This document shows, in pieces, positions 56,441 through 64,000 of a stretch of 64,000 bases of DNA. The notes under the pieces were generated by a model. The model was given only the letters and a program-made list of their open reading frames with translations, ran no database searches and was not told where the DNA came from. This stretch comes from Hyphodiscus hymeniophilus (taxonomy: Eukaryota > Ascomycota > Leotiomycetes > Helotiales > Hyphodiscaceae): positions 1,984,001-2,048,000 of the forward strand of contig VNKQ01000002.1 of NCBI GenBank assembly GCA_016508695.1. The letters are read 5' to 3'. Each line of letters begins with the position of its first letter. The stretch's first letter is position 1. Both the position numbers and the translations under genes were made by a program.

Positions 56441-57756
56441 ATGAAGTCCCAAACAGCTGCCCTCGCTTTGACATTCGTGGTTGCTATCCCAAGCGTCTTA
56501 GCATGGGGTGATCTGGGGCATGAAACAATTGCCTACATTGCAACAAACTTCGGTACAGAAGCTTGCTTCCACGTCACAACGTGAAGACTGATGATGTGGC
56601 CAGTGACTAGTGCAACGAAGACGTTCTTCCAAGATATTCTCGCAGACACAAGTGGAGATTATCTGGCTAATGTTGCTACTTACGTGAGACCCTTGGACCA
56701 CTTGCTGTCAAGCAAGCAACTTGACTGACTGCCTGTTGAAGGCCGACACATACAAGTATACAGCTGCTGGCTTGTACTCGAAGCCGTACCACTTCATCGA
56801 TGCCAATGACAACCCGCCATCTTCTTGCAATGTCGACTACGATCGGGATTGTGATTCTGAAGGTTGCGTCGTCGCAGCAATAGCTAATTATGTTTGTAAT
56901 CTAGACAAAAAGGAGCATGTGCTGACTGGAATATTAGACTCAACGAGTTCAGGACGGAAGACTCACTGCCGCCAATACAGCTCAAGCGGCGAAGGTAATG
57001 AATCTGCTGGATATGCAAAGAAAGATTTAGACTGCTAATAAAGACCAGATGATTGTTCACGTAGGTCAACGCTTCTCGCACTTTTTAACCGTTGAAACTT
57101 GTCGCCATGATCCAAAACATGTTGTGTATTGTCACGGCTCATGGGTCGCGATCCTGAAGCGGTTCATACGATCATTACTTCTTCCATCCTGGTCCTATAA
57201 ACAAAAAAATTCTCAGCTTTGATGCTTATCCACTGATCCAGTTTATCGGCGATATCCACCAACCTCTTCACGACGAAGCACTGGATATCGGAGGGAATAC
57301 TGTTGATGTGACATTCGCGGGCGACAAAACCAACCTTCACGCAGTTTGGGATACTAGCATCCCAGGTATAGCCACTACTTTGCCATATATTGCCCGTCAC
57401 TCTAACATCGCACAGAAAAGTACGCTGGCGGCTACAGTCTCGCAGACGCCAAGTCATGGGCTGCAGATTTGACAACATCAATCAAATCCGGGACATATAA
57501 GTCCGAGGCAGCCGGTTGGTTGATCGGTATGACCATTAAAGATTCAGTTACCTCAGCAATGGTCTGGGCCTCGGATAGTAATGCATACGTTTGTAGTGCA
57601 GTCATGCCCAATGGAATTACAGCGACAGAGGATACGGATTTGAGCGGTGCTTATTACACGGCTGTGCTGCCAGTGGTGAAATTACAATTCGCTAAGGCAG
57701 GATATAGGTTGGCTGCTTGGTTGAATTTGATTGCGACAGGAAGCACTGGGTTGTAG
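56441..57756 (+). CDS. Secreted S1/P1-type zinc nuclease
   Basis: Seven exons (56441-56552, 56604-56683, 56742-56891, 56938-56994, 57049-57060, 57242-57365, 57416-57756) join in phase to 291 residues. A signal peptide of 21 residues ends ...VLA, so the mature protein starts at Trp22 with WGDLGHE, giving the N-terminal Trp and His zinc ligands. ADTYKY (Asp), KPYHFIDA (His), HFIGDIHQPLHDE (His, Asp, His) and NLHAVWDT (His, Asp) supply the rest of the three-zinc site. Cysteine pairs around SCNVDYDRDCDSEGC match the family disulfides. These enzymes cut single-stranded DNA and RNA and release 3'-phosphate, serving extracellular nucleic-acid scavenging. Exon 5 is only 12 nt (MIVH). The residue usually Trp before the Asp ligand is Tyr (ATYAD). 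Confidence 0.93.
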
Positions 57757-58809
57757 ACGTCTGGAGAGTTGACAATGCACTGTAATGATGAGCGAGGAGT
57801 CGAGGATCTGTGGTGATCGTTGAAACGGTGAGAAGAGGAAAGCTTCGTCGTATTCTGAGACCGTCGTAGAGACACCCCAATATATGCACTTGAGCATCCC
57901 AAGTCTGGTGTTCAATTCCACATCTCTCAGGCAGAGAGATTGCTGATGACAAGGACGTTCCGTCATTCCAGGCAATGCTTATTGAACGAAGATACCTTTT
58001 GGAATTGGGAAAATTTCTCGTCAACGGTCCGAATCGCTTGAGCTCCTTGGGCTATCGCCCAACATATCTTCCATTTCGATTTGATTCCATGTGCCCTGTC
58101 CGCTGGACGTAATGGTCCTCATATAATTTCGATCATAGATAGCTTGGCGAGGGTTGATGCTCACACCGGAGACTCTCATCCTGAAGCTATCTCCCACGCA
58201 TGAAGATACAATCAGCCAAGCTAGAACGATTATTAGCAATTTGATGGAAATACAGGTTTTGATCACATGCCTATGAATAGGACCAGTGGAACTGATATCA
58301 GGAGTGCAAGAAGCCAGAGAGAGGCCATGGTCGGTCAGGGTGGTCCTATGTTCTACTCCCGCCTGTGACCTTTCCAAGCTACTACGCCAGATGATTGGGG
58401 ATTCGAATTGCAACTTGATAGAATCGTGATGTTCTGTTTAAGTGAGGTGAGGATAGGAGAGCTAGAGCCAGGAGCCATTTCCTAAGCAAAATTTAAGCGA
58501 GAGAGCTTGGCTTAAATATTTTTTCTCCAACTCAATTCTCCTCGTCCCTTACATAAATAATTCTCCACCACGAAATTTCCGCAGAGCTCTGGTAAGCAAC
58601 CCCCTATTTGACCTTATTTCTCTCTCTATCGATATGATTACAAATCCGATCTGTCAATCCCCTGACACCAGATATTCTCTGGGAATGATGTCTAAAATAT
58701 GTTTTAATTCATGATCATCGACCCTGTCCTCCATTCTGAACTCCAGCTTTGGTTCTTGACCATCTACTGACTATGGAGTCCACAGTCACCAAATTGGGTG
58801 TTTGCTGCG
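57757..58809. other. Intergenic region between nuclease and SEN34
   Basis: About 1 kb. A minus-strand open frame (58021-58413) without an ATG codes one membrane-like segment (IKLLIIVLAWLIVSSC) and an acidic end; it might be the last exon of a small membrane protein, but no upstream exon could be supported. Confidence 0.3.
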
Positions 58810-59718
58810 ATGGCAGAGTCCTCTGACTCAGTCTCGGAGCCTCTTCCAATTTCCTTGGTTGCAGGCCGATATTTGCTATTTGACATCAATGTCGTGACTT
58901 ACCTTCGCAGGACTCACCACATCTGCGGCACGCTCATTGGCAGCATCCCGCAGATCCCACAGCAGAATGTCTTCCTTGGTCTTCCTGTCGAGCTCATGCC
59001 TGAGGAAGCTAGGCTTCTCGTTGAGAAGGAAGCCGCTTACATCGTCGATGACTTCGCTTGGCACAAGGAGAGATTCAACACTTTCAAAGGAGCAGATAGA
59101 GCCGACTACTTAGAGTCGCTTAGGTCGGAAGGTTTCAAAGCACGCAGAGCTGCTGAAGCGACGTCTCAGAACAAGAAGAAAAATGCGTTGGCAAAGCAAG
59201 CCGTTCGGAAGTCAAGGGAGGAGGCCTTGGAAGGTGCAGCGATGAAGGATCCCACTGACGGTGGTGAGGCTGAATCACCCTTTGACTACGACCGGCCCGA
59301 CTCACCAGCACCTTCGACTGTTTCCATTTCGACTAACAAGCCCTACGCCGTTACTCCCACAGCCACGTACTCTACCTCCTCTCTCCCGGCAAATCCAGCC
59401 CAACAGCCGAACCCTGACACCACGTCGTCGTATCATCTGTTTGCACACCTCCACTCAAAAGATTACTTTGTTATGCCTGGTCTACGATTTGGGTGTGATT
59501 ACAATGTGTACCCCGGGGATCCTCTTCGGTTCCACAGTCATTTTGCAGCTGTGAGCTATGAGTGGGACGAAGAGATACCTATGATGGACCTCATCGGTGG
59601 TGGTCGATTAGGAACAAGAGTCAAGAAAGCCTTTCTCATCGGTGGTAAGGACTTGGAAAGCAAGGCACAAGATGGTGATCGCGTGAGGACATTCTCAATC
59701 GAGTGGGGTGGGATGTAA
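58810..59718 (+). CDS. SEN34: tRNA-splicing endonuclease subunit SEN34
   Basis: Single exon, 302 residues, starting MAESSDSVSEPLPISLVAGR. The N-terminal domain shows RYLLFDINVVTYLRRTHHICGTLIG and LGLPVELMPEEARLLVEK; a Lys/Arg-rich helical linker and a Ser/Thr/Pro stretch follow; the nuclease domain has FVMPGLRFGCDYNVYPGDPLRFHSHF and a Lys in RVKKAFLIGG. Tyr 234 in YPGDP, His 242 and the late Lys form the expected catalytic triad. SEN34 cuts the 3' splice site of intron-bearing tRNA precursors in the SEN2/15/34/54 complex. The ATG at 58810 was chosen; the frame upstream has no other ATG. Confidence 0.95.
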   Translation: MAESSDSVSEPLPISLVAGRYLLFDINVVTYLRRTHHICGTLIGSIPQIPQQNVFLGLPVELMPEEARLLVEKEAAYIVDDFAWHKERFNTFKGADRADYLESLRSEGFKARRAAEATSQNKKKNALAKQAVRKSREEALEGAAMKDPTDGGEAESPFDYDRPDSPAPSTVSISTNKPYAVTPTATYSTSSLPANPAQQPNPDTTSSYHLFAHLHSKDYFVMPGLRFGCDYNVYPGDPLRFHSHFAAVSYEWDEEIPMMDLIGGGRLGTRVKKAFLIGGKDLESKAQDGDRVRTFSIEWGGM

Positions 59719-60121
59719 GGCAGAGCGTGATGTTGACGATTGTATGATATGAGACACTTCGATATTTCTGTAAACGTGATTAATAACGAATTAACGAATT
59801 CTCTAGAAAAATTCCATCCGATTGTCAGTCAGATGTTTCAGTGAATGAGTGCTATCCACATGGAAATGTCTCCAAAAGGTTAGACGAAGATGCGGGCCGG
59901 TATCCCACTTGGGGCCGGCTCACTGCATCATCAGAGTAGAGCAACGTTCTTGAACTGGATTTATCTTTCCAAAGCAAGAGCGACGACGTAAATTCAATTT
60001 CAAACCTCACCATCAATACCACAGATGATGCGCCCGATCCCTCCTAATCCGACGGTCCAATGAGTATTTAAATCAACTCACCTTTTAGCAACCCCGGACG
60101 GCATCATTCGCAAACGACAGC
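59719..60121. other. Intergenic region between SEN34 and the RING membrane gene
   Basis: About 400 bp; 3' UTR and promoter, nothing recognised. Confidence 0.35.
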
Positions 60122-63085
60122 ATGGCTGCCATCATGGTGGACAACTCGGGGCGGTTCGACATTGGATCTTGGGCTGGGAACTGGACTTCGGTGAATGTCA
60201 CACAATATGTTCCATCTGCCAAAGATTTGGCTCTTGCAGGTCCCCGCATGTTTAGAAAGATTGGCTCCTTTCTCACGGTTCCGGATGCTGTTGACAACAT
60301 CTTCGGTGTACGGATCGGACAAAGAATCATACCTGAAGCTACCGGGACAGGCATCATTGATGCAGCGACTACAGCCGCAGCAGGAGGATTTGAACAAATG
60401 ACACAAGCAGGGACGGAGATCTTGGTGGATGTGGATGACCAAGGCGGAGGTCTTGCAGGTCGATTCTCTATGGAAGGCGCACGAAGCCTTGGAAGTGTCT
60501 TCAGCTATGCGACAAGCAAATGGGCCTTGTGCTGCATCATCATGGCTATCGTTCTCAACCGTACGCATATCTATGCCTCAACGCGGAGGAACTTAAGCCT
60601 GCCTTGGAAAGTCCGGTTATTACTCCGACTCGCACCTATAGCCCTCCTCCTCTTCCAAGCACGATCTTTACTCCAATCAATACAGTGTCAGACTTCTCCA
60701 GACTTTGGTTTACTACGATGGGGTAATGCCTCGAAGCATTCGGATTTGATGTTTACACAAAACGGAGGGCCTTTACATACGATCAGTTCGGCACTCCTAT
60801 TCGGAGCAACGGATGAGGACTCCTGCACCGCTATACGAATGATACCACCTGTCTATGATGAAGATTTTGCCAAAACGACGCCCACAGGAGAGATGACCTC
60901 CCCCGACTTGGTTGGTTCCTTATCACGCCTCTGGCCCCTCTTCCAGACTTTCAGTTTAAGTCAGCTAGTGGAGACAGTTTCCTGTGCTGTTCAAGGTCGC
61001 CCAGTGGCAGCAGAGACAGGGATGACTCTTTTCGAGCACTCTCTAGCCTTTGCTGAGGCCGAAGCCGCTATTGGGTCGCAGATAGGATGGGGTTCTAGTT
61101 TTGGAGCAACAAAGCTTGTACGAAATGCTTCCAGCTCTACATCTGAAGGCACCCATATTGCTATCACGCGAGCCATGATTATGAAGAGAGTCAATTCTAC
61201 TCCGGAAGTACTTCTGGTGGCATTTTTCTCTGCCATGAATCATCTCACGAGCCACATACTCGCCGTGTTCAATCTACAAGGACGTCTTCGGCTTGTCAAC
61301 ACTGGATTTTGGGGCTTGGCTTTTATGTCAGTCATTGTTTGGAGCATCACTACATTTACGCTTGATGATCTCCCTAATCAGAGCCTATTGCGATTTCCTA
61401 CAGTCTGTATCGTTGGCTTTATTCCCCACGTCCTTGTCTTCTGCGGAATAATTGCCTGCTCTGTCATCTATGGAACTGCTTTGATCTTGTCCGCTCTGGC
61501 ACCTCCAGATATACGTGATACGCCCCGTGAGCTGGAGCAGGACGAGTCCGAGCAGCATCGATCATCCTTCACGCGAAGACTTGTTGCAGCACATCATAAC
61601 ATGCAGGCGAATGTGCCACTCTCAAGCGTTCGAATCACAATGCATATGGACTTTTATACGGCTCTATTGAGGACTGGATTCAGTATCATGACCATGGCTA
61701 GTGAGGCTGTCTACTTGAACGAGAGCCGAGGCGTCACGGTGAAAGAGCGCACATGGCTAGAAGAAGACCGACTACGAGAAATTGAGATTGCCGGAGCTCA
61801 ATGGCTTGGCCCGAGTTTTAGAGCGCATGATATTGATTCAAACTCAAGCGACGGATTGGCGGACAATATCGGACTTGTTACAGCGAAGGACCAGCCCATG
61901 GACCTACTGCAGAAATCGAACAGTGGTTATGCTAGGGAGATGACGGCACAAAAATTACCCAAAATAAAGGGACACGATCGGGCAATACGAGATGGAGTTG
62001 GTGCCACCGAACGAAGTGGAAGATGGATTATGGCATTGGAGTTTTTCTTAGGTATCAACAGACTACTGCTTAGCTGGTGGGCTTCTTTGGTTCTGAGGTT
62101 TCTGACCAAAATTGGATTACAAACTCGCCCACGATGGCTCCTATGGTTAGTAAGAAGACCAAAGGCCCTTTCATCGGAGACGAAAGAGCAAGATAGCAGT
62201 GATCCCGACTCCTTGAAATTCTACATGCTGAGTATCGATGGAGAGTTAACCTTACCGAAGGACGAAAATGTCGATGTTGAAGCCGAAATGAGGAATCGTT
62301 TGCGAATCGGGGGAACGGCTTGGAATGACATTGAAGAGAACAAGCTCGACGAGAACTTATATGGCTGGTGGCTCAGTGGAGGGTGGTGGGGCAGCGACGA
62401 CAACAGTGGTGCCTTCAATCCAAATCAGCAGGAGATCGACGAGGATATCACTAGTGTCATTTCTTTCTCTACTGAGAGCGAGCAGGACTGGGAATCCGAT
62501 GAGAATGATGATGGCAGAAGAACACCTACGCAATCATCTCCCCAATTCTCTAGGGAGTCCACACCCTTCCTAGATACGACGCTCAATCCTACGGACCTCG
62601 CTCAACTCCTGCATCCAAAAACTCCGGAACAGCGAGCCGAAGCACAAACTCTAGCTGCCCATCTAGCAAGTGACAACATCATCACCCGATCTCGATATCG
62701 GGATCTGACACAGCGGGAGCGAGCTAAAGTCTTGACCTCCACTCGTCAGAGACCCCCAAATTTTGTCTCCTCATCTTCGACCGGTAAGCTTACGTCCGAA
62801 GAAGAAGGTCAGATCCTAGAACACCTGATAATCACTCGTCGAGAATTTCGCAAAGCCACATCCGTAGGCCAGCCCACTTCTTGGGCAAGAGGTGCTTCTG
62901 GCATGGGCGAAACTGGTCCCCAGTGTGTCGTGTGCCAGAGTTCGCCTCGTAGCATCATTGTCTGGCCCTGTCGCTGCTTGAGTTTATGCGACGATTGCCG
63001 AGTCACGCTTGCGATGAACAATTTCGATAAATGTGTGTGCTGCAGGAGAGATGTGGCAAGCTTTTCGAGGGTATTTGTCCCTTGA
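60122..63085 (+). CDS. Multi-pass membrane RING protein, Asi1/Asi3-like ubiquitin ligase
   Basis: One intronless frame of 987 residues. Several membrane segments are visible: near residues 137-147 (WALCCIIMAIVL), 160-175 (LLLRLAPIALLLF), 370-400, 398-420 (LAFMSVIVWSI) and 430-460 (VCIVGFIPHVLVFCGIIACSVIYG). A long acidic and Ser/Thr-rich region follows, and a C-terminal RING from Cys 935 (CVVCQSSPRSIIVWPCRCLSLC through CVCC). The WPCRCLSLCDDC block is typical of the fungal Asi1/Asi3 proteins. In yeast the Asi complex sits in the inner nuclear membrane and degrades mislocalised membrane proteins and latent Stp1/Stp2 transcription factors. Lack of introns is unusual beside its neighbours. The nuclear membrane location is inferred from the family only. 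Confidence 0.85.
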   Translation: MAAIMVDNSGRFDIGSWAGNWTSVNVTQYVPSAKDLALAGPRMFRKIGSFLTVPDAVDNIFGVRIGQRIIPEATGTGIIDAATTAAAGGFEQMTQAGTEILVDVDDQGGGLAGRFSMEGARSLGSVFSYATSKWALCCIIMAIVLNRTHIYASTRRNLSLPWKVRLLLRLAPIALLLFQARSLLQSIQCQTSPDFGLLRWGNASKHSDLMFTQNGGPLHTISSALLFGATDEDSCTAIRMIPPVYDEDFAKTTPTGEMTSPDLVGSLSRLWPLFQTFSLSQLVETVSCAVQGRPVAAETGMTLFEHSLAFAEAEAAIGSQIGWGSSFGATKLVRNASSSTSEGTHIAITRAMIMKRVNSTPEVLLVAFFSAMNHLTSHILAVFNLQGRLRLVNTGFWGLAFMSVIVWSITTFTLDDLPNQSLLRFPTVCIVGFIPHVLVFCGIIACSVIYGTALILSALAPPDIRDTPRELEQDESEQHRSSFTRRLVAAHHNMQANVPLSSVRITMHMDFYTALLRTGFSIMTMASEAVYLNESRGVTVKERTWLEEDRLREIEIAGAQWLGPSFRAHDIDSNSSDGLADNIGLVTAKDQPMDLLQKSNSGYAREMTAQKLPKIKGHDRAIRDGVGATERSGRWIMALEFFLGINRLLLSWWASLVLRFLTKIGLQTRPRWLLWLVRRPKALSSETKEQDSSDPDSLKFYMLSIDGELTLPKDENVDVEAEMRNRLRIGGTAWNDIEENKLDENLYGWWLSGGWWGSDDNSGAFNPNQQEIDEDITSVISFSTESEQDWESDENDDGRRTPTQSSPQFSRESTPFLDTTLNPTDLAQLLHPKTPEQRAEAQTLAAHLASDNIITRSRYRDLTQRERAKVLTSTRQRPPNFVSSSSTGKLTSEEEGQILEHLIITRREFRKATSVGQPTSWARGASGMGETGPQCVVCQSSPRSIIVWPCRCLSLCDDCRVTLAMNNFDKCVCCRRDVASFSRVFVP

Positions 63086-63338
63086 AATTATGGGTTATGG
63101 GATATTTAAGCGGCTCTTTTTTTGGCGTCCGGAAGCGTCATGGAGGGGATGGCAACAATAAATGCTTGTTTATGTATGTGTATTGGTAGGTAGAACATAT
63201 GGATATTGCAGACTTGCAACGGAGGGTTGAGCATAATTGTGCATATTACGTACATGTCCGTCTTTCCCTTCCTGACACGAGCAGCGAAATCTCACGAGGA
63301 AGAATTCCACCCAATGCATCTTTCAAATCTCGCACTCA

Positions 63339-64000
63339 TCATTCTTGAAGCGGGCGATTCATCTCTCTATTTCGAAGCTCGTTCTGCCAGCTCGCCCAAT
63401 CATTCTCACCCCACCCAGCACCATCTCCTGCATTCGGAAATTCGGGACGACCGCAAATCGGCAAATGGAAAGCTGATTCTAAGCCAGCGAAGCCATGACG
63501 ATCAACCCCAAATGGCCCAAATACGAACCCCGGCATAGAACACGGCACCTTCCCATCACCATACTGTGCACCACCGAACTGACCCCGGCCAGGACTCACC
63601 ATACGACTTGGACTCGCGTAAGGACTGACATATTGCCTTAGGACTGGCTGCCCCTCGAGGACGCCTTTGGAGGGCAAGGGACCAAGTCTCGCTTTTCGCA
63701 ACTTGGCGAGGGGCATTTCGTCCTCTGAATCCTCGAAGTCGCTTTCTGTGCTCGAGAAATCGCTAACTTGCTCCTCTTTAACGGTGACTTCTTTACCCTT
63801 CGCCGTCCTCTTTCCACTACCACCTCTGCCATTGCTCCTCACTCCTCTCTCCCCAGTCTGACTACCTTGGATACCATCTTCGCTTCTCCCTCCCTGCTTA
63901 TTGTTGTTTGCGTTCGCATCAGCTGGTTCCTCGTCCTCAGTATCAGAGGAACTGTTGGTTTTGAAGTTGCCGCCTCGTTTGCGCTTGGTGGATGCTTCAT
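63339..64000 (-). CDS. Unrecognised, probably nuclear, protein (3' part; runs off the window)
   Basis: The frame is open from the last base of the window to a stop at 63339-63341, coding at least 220 residues. It begins within STKRKRGGNFKTNSSSDTED, a possible nuclear signal, and is rich in Ser, acidic and Gly residues, with SDFSSTESDFEDSEDEMPLA in the middle. The C-terminal half is Pro/Gly-rich with YVSPYASPSRMVSP and WGENDWASWQNELRN at the end. I recognise no domain. The start and possible introns are outside the window. Low complexity suggests a disordered regulatory protein. Confidence 0.65.
   Translation of the reverse strand, partial: EASTKRKRGGNFKTNSSSDTEDEEPADANANNNKQGGRSEDGIQGSQTGERGVRSNGRGGSGKRTAKGKEVTVKEEQVSDFSSTESDFEDSEDEMPLAKLRKARLGPLPSKGVLEGQPVLRQYVSPYASPSRMVSPGRGQFGGAQYGDGKVPCSMPGFVFGPFGVDRHGFAGLESAFHLPICGRPEFPNAGDGAGWGENDWASWQNELRNREMNRPLQE

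Noticed and set aside
58021..58413. 130-codon minus-strand frame with one membrane-like segment
   Set aside because: It lacks an ATG and I found no upstream exon that splices in; mentioned only in the intergenic entry.

Overview
The window is nuclear DNA from a filamentous ascomycete (Pezizomycotina; a Leotiomycete is my best guess, from general gene content only). The evidence is: many short introns (about 45-70 bp, GT..AG, a few GC..AG), compact genes on both strands, and fungal-specific families such as SVF1, the HAL4/SAT4 kinase, a PMP3-type proteolipid, OPI10, a Dal5-type permease and an Asi-like membrane RING protein. I found no tRNA or rRNA gene, CRISPR array, transposon or secondary-metabolite cluster. 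The gene models below were spliced by hand from splice sites, phase and family knowledge.

Layout. 1-4.5 kb: 5' part of a NIT2-type amidase, a Dal5-type MFS permease, mitochondrial ribosomal protein uL11m. 6.2-10.6 kb: HAL4-like kinase with a possible large upstream ORF, then HSP10 with a candidate heat-shock element. 12.5-22.3 kb: TYW1, SVF1, a divergent histone H4 variant, a PMP3-like peptide and a HIRAN-SNF2-RING ATPase. 23.4-29.5 kb: BUB3, GPN2, POP5 and the fused molybdenum-cofactor enzyme CnxE. 31-42 kb: an unrecognised repeat-bearing protein, V-ATPase subunits c'' and D, TFIIA-gamma, a U1A/U2B''-type protein and SYF1. 42.2-48.9 kb: an unrecognised repeat-bearing protein, ELP4, RPB8, a Nudix protein and OPI10. 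50.6-64 kb: YND1, an S1/P1 nuclease, SEN34, the Asi-like RING protein and a partial gene.

The genes are mostly housekeeping and scattered in function. Transcription and RNA processing are well represented (RPB8, TFIIA, ELP4, SYF1, U2B'', POP5, SEN34, TYW1, GPN2), and two V-ATPase subunits lie within 6 kb. Several pairs are head-to-head with 226-485 bp between start codons, so shared promoters are likely; GPN2 and POP5 converge with stop codons 7 bp apart.

The most notable points are the H4 variant with altered tail and core, and a recurring defect. Conserved reading frames of MRPL19 and SYF1, and probably the Nudix gene and the permease tail, break by one missing base inside runs of 4-5 G/C. 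That points to homopolymer under-calling in the assembly rather than biology. Two protein genes with internal repeats, a VMA8 gene with two GC-AG introns and two exons of 10-11 nt, and a His-rich linker in CnxE are also worth a second look.
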